Shown here one piece after another: positions 14,408 to 24,690 of a DNA stretch of 64,000 nt (position 1 is its first letter; every line of letters starts with the position of its first letter). The translations under genes and the position numbers were made by a program. Under the pieces are notes generated by a model. The model searched no databases. It was given only the letters and a program-made list of their open reading frames with translations, and had not been told where the DNA came from. Origin of the DNA: Fomitopsis serialis (Eukaryota > Basidiomycota > Agaricomycetes > Polyporales > Fomitopsidaceae); contig NW_025955123.1 of the NCBI RefSeq assembly GCF_022376445.1, positions 1 through 64,000 of the forward strand. The letters are read 5' to 3'.

Positions 14408-15714
14408 TGAATCCGGACGTCCGATGTCGGGCGTCCGATGTCGGGTGTCCGATGTCGGGTGTCCGAAGCCGGACAGTCCAAATTAGGAAGGAGATGTGTA
14501 GCAATTGATTACTTGACCACAGGGATGCATTCACACACCGGAAAATGATTTCTACACACAGGAAATGTGCAGTTAATAAATCCGGACTCGGGCTTCCGAG
14601 CTCGGGTGTCCGATGTCGGACGTCCGATGTCGGGCGTCCGAGCTCGGGCGTCCGACGTCGGGTGTCCGAACTCGGGCGCCCGAAGCGGACAGTCCGGATT
14701 TGGAAGGCAATGTTCAGCAAATGATTACTTGACCACTTACACACCGGAAAATGATTTCTGCACACATGAAGTATGTAGTTAATAAATCCGGACTTCCGAG
14801 CTCGGACGTCCGGTGTCGGGCGTCCGGTGGCGGGTGTCCGAAGCCGGACAGAACCATTCAGTCCGGATTAGGAAGGAGGTGTCCGGATTTGGCAGGCAGT
14901 GTCCGGAAATCATTCACTTTGGCAATCAGAGTGCATTTGCGCTGTCCTGTACACAGGAAGTGTTCAAAAAATGTTTTCAGACTTCCAGTGGTAGCTATGC
15001 ACATCCGGATGGTCTACCCAGTCCGGATTAGGAAGGAGGTATCCAGATTGGGAAGGAAATACTCGGAAATCAATCAGTGCATCACATTTACATTGTTCTG
15101 CACATAGGGACTGCTTGATTAATGAATCCACTGAAGAGCATCCTAAAAGCACAGTCACCCGGTCCCAGATGCCTGACCCGGGATGTCCGGTGGCGGGCTT
15201 CCGGTGGCGGGCGTCCGGTGTCGGATGTCCGGTGTTGGATGTCCGGGCTCGGAAGCCCAGTCTGGGAAGCCCGACCTCGGAAACCTGTCCTCGGAAGCCA
15301 AAATCCTGTGGCCGGCCGACCTGCTATGGATGCAATTCCTGAGTGAACACAGCCTGTCGGCCAACCCGCTGTGTATGCAGATTCCTGATGTCGGCCAGGC
15401 GGACAGGATTGCATTGTATGACCATCGGCCGACCCGGCAGGATTGGTATTTCTGACCCTCGGCCGCCCGGGGAGGATACCATTTGTCCAGTGTCGGCCGC
15501 TCCGGGAACAATGCAAGCATCGCCTGCTGGATAATCCGGGGGGATAATGGCACCTTGTCGGCCGCCCGGGCAGATTTTGATTGTTTGATGCCTCGGCCGA
15601 CCGGACAACAATGGCCGAGTCAGACTGTCGGCCGACGTCGGGTGGCCGGGCAACAATAGGTGAATCTCATGTTGGGTGGCCGGGCAACAATGGATAGTTT
15701 AGCTAGATGGGCTC
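14408..15714 (-). repeat. Right arm of the foldback element
   Basis: Mirror copy of 11,670-12,975. Its terminus, read from outside, begins GAGCCCATCTAGCTAAACT and is the same as the element end at 20,731. The left end has a different outermost 30 bp. Confidence 0.88.
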
Positions 15715-15726
15715 TCGAATACCCAC

Positions 15727-16430
15727 CTCATCGACATCCTCCTTCTTCAGGTGCGCGTCCTTGAGCACCTGCTCAACCGGCTTCATCGTCTTCCTGAACA
15801 GATCCATGTTGAGCTCCTCGAACTTGGCGCGAGTAAGCGTCTCCGAGAAGTCATTGCCATTCTCGAAGCTTTCGATCTCGACGCGGGTCGACTGCTGGCT
15901 CGAAAGCGTGCGCTTCGCCTTCTCGGCCCGAGACCTCGGTCCCCGTCTTCTTCTTGTACTGCTTGATGAGATAGTCCATCACGCGGTTGTCAAAGTCCTC
16001 ACCACCGAGGTGGGTGTCACCAGCAGTGGCCAAGACCTCGAAGACGCCGTCGTCGATTGAGAGCAGCGAAACATCGAAGGTACCACCACCGAGATCGTAG
16101 ACGATAATTTGAGATTCGCCGCCCTTCTTGTCGAGACCATACGCGATGGCAGCGGCCGTGGGCTCGTTGATGATACGGACGACCTGGAGACCGACGATGG
16201 TGCCCGCATCCTTCGTGGCTTGGCACTGAGCTTCATTGAAGTCTGCACACGTGGTCAGTAGTATATTAGACAAAAAGACGTGAGCTACAACACTTACATG
16301 CAGGGACAGTGACAACGGCGTGCGTGACAGTCTATCCGAGGTATGCCTCAGCGGTCTCCTTCATCTTGCTCAAGACCATGGCCGAGATCTCCTCCGGGGT
16401 CTGACACGCACGCGTACCGCGAGTAGTCAT
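15727..16430 (-). pseudogene. BiP/Kar2-like Hsp70 pseudogene, 5' part
   Basis: Two exons encode the middle of an Hsp70 ATPase domain: [70 protein letters not shown] and [14 protein letters not shown]. The splice from GCAT to ACTTC (16,298/16,242) is still correct. Three lesions are visible. The first ~110 residues, including the first phosphate-binding loop, are absent upstream of 16,430. An in-frame TAG lies at 16,332-16,334, where Lys or Glu is expected after AYLG. About a dozen codons plus a frame step are missing near 15,925-15,935, between GTEVS and EKAKRTLSS. The exon ends at 15,727 with a GT donor that opens the element-bearing intron. The closest relatives would be ER BiP proteins. 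Confidence 0.88.
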
Positions 16431-16439
16431 TCCGGACAC

Positions 16440-17170
16440 TCTCTTCTTCCGGTACTTAGTTTTGATACCGTGCGGCACGCGCCTTCTTTGCCGGTGGCAG
16501 GTCCTGACGAATGAGACGGGGTTTGGAGGGAAGTTGAGGGGAAGAGGCCGAAGATATTGGCGGCGAAGGTGGTGGCGATGGGATCAGTGGTGATTTCAGT
16601 AGGTCAAAGGGTGGTGAAGATAGAGCTCTGAGCCTTTGACGACGATGGTGCTTCTGTGTCGTACGTATGCGCTAGCGAGGTCGCCTGGCGAGCGTGTGCT
16701 AGGCCCGTTGCTGGAGCAGGAAGGCAGGGGCTTTGTGGCCGCCGACGGTGTCCCTGGACGATGCGGGCGACCTGGAGCGGGCAACTTGGACTCCGAGTCC
16801 AACTTGGAGCGGGCGACTTGGAGTGACGTCGCCTGGCAAGTCAGGTGAGCATTCCGCTTGACGCCTGTCGATCGCCACGACCGCTCACTACTCGGGCAGC
16901 CAAGACTAGTCTGACTACCGCTCTCACCTTGACTCTATCTTCGATGCTTAGACTGTGGCGGTTTCTGTCAGCTCATAGTCCCGCAGCTTGGGCGATACGC
17001 AACCCGGCTGTGAGACCGGGAACTCACACGACGCGAACGCAGCGCCGAGTGACAAGATCGCTCAGAACAAGACGCCGAATACGGATCTGAAATGGAGTGA
17101 GAGGACCGCGAAGGAGACGGTGAGGTAAGGTGCCGCGAAGACGAGCGGGAGAGCTCGCAAGGCCACGCAC
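16440..17170. other. No supported gene
   Basis: Sequence upstream of the Hsp70 fragment. Frames are short and unrecognised, and a few repeated words (GGAGCGGGCGACTTGGA-like, near 16,765-16,820) are present. Any original promoter and first exon of the Hsp70 are not recognisable. Confidence 0.45.
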
Positions 17171-17176
17171 CGATAG

Positions 17177-17732
17177 TGCAGCTCATGAATGGGACTCCGG
17201 TAAGCAGGAATTTGATCGCTCGCTCGCCAGTTAGCTCGTCCACTGTCCACTCCGTGCCCTTGTCAGCTCGCCCGCAAATCAGTTCGCTGTAGCATACGTC
17301 TAACCGTTCGCCCGCCCGCGCGCCCATCTGCCTACCCGTCTGCTCAGCCGTCTACTAGCCCTGAGCACCCCCGACGGTCCGTGTCGCAGTGCTTCGTATG
17401 GGCATCGCTGATGTTACGTCTAGCAGAACGAGACCGACGCACCGATAGGACGAGCCCAAGCTCAGTACGATGCAGCTCATGAATGGGACTCTGGTAAGCA
17501 GGAATTTGATCGCTCGCTCGCCAGTTAGCTCGTCCACTGTCCACTCCATGCCCTTGTCAGCTCGCCCGCAAATCAGTTCGCTGTAGCATACGTCTAACCG
17601 TTCGCCCGCCCGCACGCCCATCTGCCTACCCGTCTGCTCAGCCGTCTACTAGCCCTGAGCACCCCCGACGGTCCGTGTCGCAGTGCTTCGTATGGGCATC
17701 GCTGATGTTACGTCTAGCAGAACGAGACCGAC
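17177..17732. repeat. Tandem duplication, 262 bp copies at 294 bp spacing
   Basis: The segment 17,177-17,438 recurs almost unchanged at 17,471-17,732, separated by 32 bp. Both copies begin TGCAGCTCATGAATGGGACT and end at AACGAGACCGAC. Near-identity suggests a recent event. No coding function is evident. Confidence 0.88.
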
Positions 17733-18115
17733 CCAGTCTGAAGGATCTGCCGGAGTACCCAAGCTTAAAGCGTCTCGACGTGTGAGTAAGGCTGCTGCTG
17801 ACCGCCTCAGGCCGACGCCCGACACTGACGTGCACGAGCAGGTACCGTAACCGCCTCAACGAGTGGTGTCATTATCGCATCAACTCCAAAGAGGGCTTTC
17901 AAGCAATGGGTGGTGATCTGCTGCACGTCGTGGTGCGCTGGTGCGCGAGTACGCATGGTTGTGCAGGTTGTGCACTTAAGCACAAGTACAATGTGTAGCA
18001 CGCTCTCTCTCGATGTTCAGATAGTTCAATACATTTCGTTCGATCTGCTTAGTCCATCGTGCGAGCGTAAGAGGTACAAAAGTCACAATCGAAGCAAAGC
18101 ATGTTGAGAATGATT

Positions 18116-20730
18116 CTACCAAAGGGTCTGGTATGCGTACTTCGATGCCCAGTGATTAAGCCAGAATTTGTGAGCCCTGTCTAGTACGTTATTGGTGTTC
18201 CAGTCATAGGGTAAGGTGTCTCTAGTAACATTATGTGGTGTTCGAGGGGGACGTGGAGCTAGCTGACAGGATTGGCGAATGATAGACAAGGGAATAATCT
18301 CACCGACCGGCTTGCCATTCGAGCGAAGGGGAGGTTTGTGTATCGTATACATCATATGTACGGGATCTGCTTGAGCTTCTAACTTGGAGAACCACTCAAC
18401 GTATGCAAGTGGCCCCTGGCTAGCCCAATTCAATGGTGCTTGTAGCGGCCGGAGGGTTCGAGGATCTTTGAGGTCGCGAGGTAACTTGAATATAACCTTG
18501 ACACGACCTATTCTAGTACCTGTAGATATATGCCAGTTAGAACGCTAAGACGTTAGTAGGTGAGACTGCAGACCTTGCAAACCGGTAGCTTCTGCGTCCT
18601 CTCCTTGCAGCACAACCACCGTATCGAAACGCGCGGCTTGTCGAGCTGTGGCAGGCTTAGCTTTCACAGCATCCGTCTCCTGGGTGTCGTCGGTCAAAGG
18701 TTCTGGAGCAAACTTGAAGCCGTGGAACACGTCGACACGGTTGAACGGCATGCGATCGACGGCATTCTGAAGCTGGGAGGAGGTGAGGGCGCGACCGTTG
18801 TTCTTAAGCTTGTATATATGTTGTGCGAGTGCGTCAATGAAACCGGGAGCGCAGTGTTTGTCGACGATGGTTGGGAGGGCCTGGAGGGGTGCTGTTGGGT
18901 GTTTGGGGAGCTTGATTCGACCGTTGCGACACGAAGGCTGGTCGACTTCGCCTGCGACATGCTCGTCGACTTCGCCCGCGACACGCTCGTCGACATCCTT
19001 GTCTTGCTCGCGACCTGTGCTTCTGAGCCAGCGATGGATGGATGATCGAAGAACCACCATTTTCTCCTGTCGCACCAGCCAACGCACCATCTGCGGGCGC
19101 GCGTCGCGATGGTTCGATGCCCTCCATCCATTTTTTGCGTAGTCTATGTGGAGGCGTTCAAACGCCTCCGTGTTGTAGTTGTCTGTAGTGCCTAACAGTC
19201 GAATGGCGTCAACATAGTGGAGTAAAGAATGAAATTTGGGGATGTTAAGGTGCTCGCGCACTCCCAGGTCGACAAGGACGTGCTTGTTACGGTGGAATGT
19301 CTTGAGGGCATCCTCCATGTACTGGAGCGTCGTATCATCGTGGGTAGTGTATTGGGCGAGATAGATGAAGTCCAAGATGGACCTAAACGCCAGGATGACC
19401 TGCTGAGGTACCTTGCCTACAAGACAAGCGAGGAGTATCCTCGCCATGTGCTTGCGCTCGGTACCGGAAACTTGAGAGAGGCTTGAAAATCCGTTTTTGA
19501 AGTGGCGAGTACCGAATGCTGGCGGAAGGCAACGAATGCGCCTGTCAAGCTCGAGCTCGTCGACGAGTTCAGTACACCATTCAACTATGTGTTTGAAAAC
19601 TCCCTGGTAGAGTTGATGGAGGACGTCAGGGGTAATACAAGAGTGGATGTCTGTGTAGGGTAGATCGCGCCAAAACGGACGCACGACATAGCCCGATACG
19701 TTGAGGTCTTGGCACACTCGTGTGTACGCATTAGAGCTTGTGTTCCCTTGGGTTTTCTCCTCGGCTTTTCGTAGGACGTCTAGAGTCCAGAGGGACGTTC
19801 TGGGCGTGCCAGGTTGGGCGGATCCTAGAAGGTCCTCTGGAACTTGGCATTTGGGGCAAGTTCCGGACTTAGCGCAGGTGACCAGACATTGTTCTGGGTA
19901 ATCTGCAACGTAGGCTGCAAGAATGGGGTGAACTCGACGGACCTCTCCATTGCCAGAGGTAACGTCGATGCCTTCTTTTCCTGCCTTGACCAGTGGTTCC
20001 AGGATTGCTCGTACTGACGCATGGAATAGTTGCTGAACTAGAGCGCGTTGCTTGCGCTGAGTGATACCGTCAGAGCTGACCTTGTCGACGGAAAGATAAC
20101 CAATGAGAATACATGCATGCTCAGATGGCTTGCGCCTCAGAGCACGCGGTATATTGCCCAGCGTCATGTAGACTGGGTAAGCCGCCTTGTTTCCTGAGAA
20201 TTGGGTGAGCTGCGTTTTGTCGGTCGCTATAATGACCGGCGCAACTGCAGCTCCTTCAGGTAGTAGACTCTTGTTCTTGAATCAGCAATCGGTATATGCA
20301 AACTGATGCTGACCGCTCACCTGGACAGCGTGCCACCAACGCCCCGTCCACATTTCATTGTACAGGCGATGTGTCCTCGACGCATCAGAGAAAATCCGCC
20401 TAGGTCGATAGACGATGTGATCGGCATGCTCCGGGTTTCCTAGCAAAGTCCTGATTGCTTGAATAATATCGCGGAACTGGAGAAGATGCTTCTCGTTCGG
20501 ACGGTCCTTGAACGAGAGGCATCGTTCCATCCACTCAGCCCTGTCAGGAAGAGAGTCCACGCGTTGCAGGAGAGAGCGACTGTTGTGATACGAGAGGCCG
20601 AGTCTCTCCTGGAACTGAGGCGTGTAAGCAAGTATTAGTATGCACACCTCGTAGAACTTGGAATACAACTACTCACCCCAGGAATCTCTAACGCCCTGTC
20701 AATAGATCCCAAGGTAAGTCCTTCCTGGAT
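18116..20730 (-). pseudogene. Plavaka-type transposase, N-terminally truncated
   Basis: The body and C-terminus of a Plavaka transposase (a basidiomycete DNA transposon family related to CACTA/CMC elements) are present: QIVYRPRR-like HIVYRPRRIFSDASRTHR, LTQFSGNKAAYPVYMTLGNI, PRALRRKPSEHACILIGY, DVLHQLYQGVFKHIVEW, TDNYNTEAFERLHIDYAKN and the C-terminal AYQTLW. Exons at about 20,660-20,321, 20,275-18,574 and 18,519-18,116 join in phase, so the remaining part is uninterrupted. The first ~215 residues seen in the intact copy at 39-42 kb, including its zinc-finger-like start, are missing. Coding similarity ends at about 20,730, where a foldback-element terminus begins. It encodes no complete enzyme, but its ends could still be mobilised by the intact copy. 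Confidence 0.88.
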
Positions 20731-21540
20731 GAGCCCATCTAGCTAAACTGTCCATTGTTGCCCGGCCACCCGACATGAGATTCACTTATTGTTGCCCGGC
20801 CACCCGACGTCGGCCGACTGTTCGACTCCAGCGGTCGGTTCCCGGTGGGCCGACCTGTCTGACGGGCGTGTCAGGACCGACGCGGCCGACACCACCAGAA
20901 GATAATGATAGAGCGATTCCATCCGTGGCGGCCGACGTACCAGACTCTGGCAACATTGTCGGATCGGCCGACATTGAATGCATTCAATACTAACGGGTCG
21001 GCCGGCGTCCGATCTGATCATGCATGTTAGGCGGGCCGACTATTGCAACGCGCTAGCGCAGCTTTGATATTCCAGTCAATCGCTGTGTTGGCGGGTCGGC
21101 CGACGCTCAGACAACCCACTGGTGCAGTGTCGGCCGACCCCATTGGCACCCGCACGGCCGTCATTCAAATCACACATCAAGTACTAGTCGGCCGTTGAAT
21201 GTGTCACTCGGTACCACCCCGCCGGCCAGCATGAGACTTGCTTTATTCTGCGGGTCGGCCGATGTGAGACTCGAACATCATTCACCAGTCGGCCGGCATG
21301 AGACCTGACGTTGGTAGCGAGTCGGCTGACTCCGCATCGACTAATCATACTCTGCTCGGCCTTCCACTTTCACCCCCATCCTGTCCGTGCCGGCGCATAA
21401 TTATCCGCTGGTAAACCTAGTGTCCATCGTTGGACATGGGAAGTGTCGGTCAGTCATGCAATGCCAACTGGCGGACCGGCCGACATGACACTCATGATTG
21501 CACAGGCTCTCTGGGACGCTACGGCTCCGATGTCGTTACC
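20731..21540. mobile_element. Element fragment sharing the foldback terminus
   Basis: From 20,731 about 90 bp match the right terminus of the 11.7-15.7 kb element (GAGCCCATCTAGCTAAACT, then ATTGTTGCCCGGCCACCCGA). Afterwards the sequence diverges but keeps many TCGGCCGAC words up to about 21,500. The 8 bp before it are TCCTGGAT; I cannot find a second copy downstream, so the far end is lost or diverged. Confidence 0.7.
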
Positions 21541-21628
21541 CGCCCTCCTTTTTGAGAATTTGAGCATGGTGACATATTTCAAATACATTGGAGCATAACC
21601 CGGAAGCCAAATTTACTTTACACATATA

Positions 21629-24470
21629 CTACTGCTCGTCCGCGGGCCCATAGTACTTCGCCATTTTGGCGAGAATCGCGCCACTCCGCCTGTTTGCCCG
21701 CTGCAGCTCACGTAAAGCCTCCAATCGCGCACGGAGGACAGTGCCTTGCTGAATGTCGTGTTGCAGCATTCGGGGCGCCGGCCCGTCGTAGTGGGGGCCC
21801 TGCGTGTGGTTGCCCTCAACTGCGGAGTGACGTTAAATTCCACTGAAAGAAGAAATGTCGAACAACTTACATTGACCTTCCTCTCGGGGCCCCACGACGG
21901 AGCGCCACGGTCCAGGAACCCCTGGTGTGAACAGCTTTCGGCCGTTAGATTCGTCGTTCAAGCGGAAAAGCAGCCCTTTTCCTACACAACAGATCGTCGT
22001 CAGCTTGATGAACATAGTCATGCCGCCTCCCGAGGGCACTAGCATGCGGTTGTATATCCGCGTTCGGGCGTCCGACATCCGGCTTCCGAAGTCGCGCAGC
22101 CGAAGTCGGGCGGCCGAGGTCGGATGAATTGGAATATGATGGTGACCGCTTACCTTTCGTCTGTGGAATGGGCCTCCAGTCCTGCCCTTCAATTTGTGCC
22201 GGTGAACCCATCGGCTCGTCAACCACGGCCTCTGGCATGTTGACTGCACTCCCGGGGACTGACCGAGGAGGGGTTGTTGTCAGCGCCGGGCCATCGTCAT
22301 TGGTTGCAGCAGACGGGGTCATTTGCAAGGCCGCAGATGGCCCAGTAGATGCCCCCATTTCCGAGTCAGCATCAACTGCGGAGGGATGTCACATTTCAAA
22401 TGATAAAAGAATTATGAAACAACTTACATTGACTTTCCACCAGAGGCCCAACAGAGCCCGACGGCCCAGGAACCCCTTGCGCATACGGCGTTCGGCCTTT
22501 AAGGTCTTTCCCGAAGGGGAAAACAACACCTTTTCCTATAAAACATATCAATGTCAGCGTGATAAACATAGACACACCACGAAAACCAGGCACTACCATC
22601 CGGCTGGTCGTCCGACTTCGGCCGCGACGGTCCATGATCCCCTCCCAAGACAGGAATTCGCTTTTTCCTGTTAAACCCGACGAGAAAGCCTTCAGCTACA
22701 GAATGTATTAGTCTCAGATTTATCAACATAGAGTGGTCACCAAGCGAGGGGGGTGCCCTCAGCTGGCCGTCGACAGCGGGCGTCCGACATCGGGCGTCCG
22801 ACAGCGGGCGTCCGACAGCGGGCGTCCGACAGCGGGCGTCCGACAGCGGGCGTCCGACATCGGGCGTCCGACAGCGGGCGTCCGACAGCGGGCGTCCGAC
22901 GCGGGCGTCCGACATCGGACGGCTGACCTCGGCTGTGTGAGAAGGTGACCATGACTACTTACATTTCTTCTCGTCGAACGGCTTTGCAATGTCAGGCAGT
23001 CTTTGCCATGTCTTCGCGATGTCGGGCAGTCCGCGCCAATTCTGCGGATGTGCGGTTGCCGGTAGACCACGTCGCTCTTCAACCAGAGACCTTTCCAGGC
23101 TTATGGGACTCCCGAGTGCGGATGGAGAACGCGTCTTCTTCTCCATACCATCGGCCTTTGTTGAGCGCGGCGATGTTCTGGGAACCGCTGAAGGCGACGT
23201 GAGACGCATCCGCGGTTCCATGTCGGAATCAGTGTCCTCCGTGCTTGAAACGTCAATCGGTGTTGCACCCCGGTAAGGAGGGGACTCTGTAACCTCCAAC
23301 GAACGGAGGGCGGACAGAGCCATCACTGCCTGCCTAGCCGGGGCATTGAGAGGACCGTCGTCCGGCTCGGAACCAGTATCGTCGTCACTTGAAATCTCGA
23401 TCGGGATAGGGAGATTGGGGCGCTGCCTATTTGAGGTTGAACCCCGCATGGATGTCCCCAGCGACGCCCGTCGAGCCGGGACAAAGACCGCACCGTCTCC
23501 CGCCTCAGATTCAGTGTCGTCACCGCTTGAAATCTCGATCGGGACAGGAGGTTTGGCGCCGGGCGGATTTCCCTCCACACCACCGACATTTGACTCACCA
23601 ACCAATACCATCCCATGTTCCGCCATGCGTACGGGTGCCGATGTGGGAGTGCTTCGTGATCGTCTCGGCATGATAAAGACGGCAGTCTCCAAGCCGTCTT
23701 CATCGGAGTCCGCATCCGACATCTCCAGCGCGCCGAGGCCGGTGGCACCGACAGACGAGGTACTCACTGCATGCCTTGCGGGTGTGTCGTCCCGGCCATC
23801 CGGTTCGAGGTCACTCGAAACGGGGATGGGCGAGGCCTCCCGGCCCTGGCTTCGAATTTTCTGAGCCCGGCGATTCGCGGGCGGCTGGGGCATCACAAAC
23901 TGGCGAGGGGGTGTCACCGGCGGACCGCTGTCCTCCTCCGAAATGACCATGGCCTGTGGCCCGGTACCGGTATCGGCCCCCGGTATTCCTGGCCCACCAT
24001 CCGGCGTGGTGTCCTGTACTATGCATCAGCTACCCGGCGCTATGTCCGGTGGGACCTGCTTACCATTGTATCCACATTGGGCCCACGCTCAATCGTTTTC
24101 GCCCTAGCAGGTATGACATACGGCACTAAGGGACACAATATAAGCCAATATTCATGCCACAGCGTCTACCAATCACTATCCGACATACCTAACTCATCAT
24201 CCCCTCACTATCATCCTGAGTGAACAAGCCCGGTGAGCAGATCATGTCATTGGGCCAGTCAACACAAAACTTACCAAGTCCGAGGGTGGGAGGTCATCGA
24301 TCTGCTGAGCCGAGCTGCCACACACCTGCCGACCGCCCGACATCTCATCGTCTGGTGCCGGCGAACCAACCGAACCTGGACATAGAACCGTTATTAGCTG
24401 CCCTCTCGCCCGTGCAACACAGGTACATACCGTCTTTACGCTTCATTCTTGCGATCACCGAGGTGGACAT
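21629..24470 (-). CDS. Acidic low-complexity protein with SIM-like modules and duplicated exons
   Basis: Eight exons (24,470-24,431; 24,375-24,275; 24,013-22,963; 22,695-22,597; 22,535-22,428; 22,375-22,154; 21,981-21,871; 21,819-21,629) join in phase to 640 residues with no stop, so I regard the gene as intact. I do not recognise the family. The large third exon has four acidic modules with PIPVSSD, PIEISSGDDT, PIEISSDDDT and PIDVSSTEDT, which resemble phospho-regulated SUMO-interacting motifs; three of them are followed by a PARxA phrase. Exons 5 and 7 are duplicates (GKGVVFPF/GKGLLFRL, then GVPGP), each preceded and followed by phase-1 introns. The C-terminus is a predicted coiled coil (LEALRELQRANRRS). 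Intron 3 contains a 14 bp minisatellite. It is divergent from the gene starting at 24,691. A nuclear or chromatin role is a guess. Confidence 0.72.
22771..22930. repeat. 14 bp minisatellite inside an intron
   Basis: About ten copies of CGTCCGACAGCGGG lie within the intron between exons 3 and 4 of the minus-strand gene. Degenerate units of the same kind also occur in its intron near 22,060-22,120. Units are CpG-rich and belong to the family found at 28.4, 30.3, 31.9, 56.2 and 63.8 kb. Confidence 0.9.
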
Positions 24471-24690
24471 GGTGGTAGTATTTGATAGACCTTGGTTCAG
24501 ATCTCATCAGTGAGATCGATCGGATGGTCCGCGGCGCGGCTCAGCCACACACCACGTGTTTGTGGCTGCGTTCCCACCATCGGCTGCTGGCACACGGCGC
24601 TTACACGTCTCTCTTGAACTTGCTCTACATCATCCCCTCCTCCGTGTCTCGCTCCGCTGCTCTATCCGCTACCTCGGCTTCGCGTACGTC
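24471..24690. promoter_or_regulatory. Shared divergent promoter region
   Basis: The 220 bp separate two divergent start codons (24,470 minus and 24,691 plus). The segment contains a CACGTG E-box at 24,553-24,558 and a pyrimidine-rich run before the plus-strand start, typical of fungal promoters. No TATA box is obvious. Co-regulation is inferred from geometry only. Confidence 0.5.
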
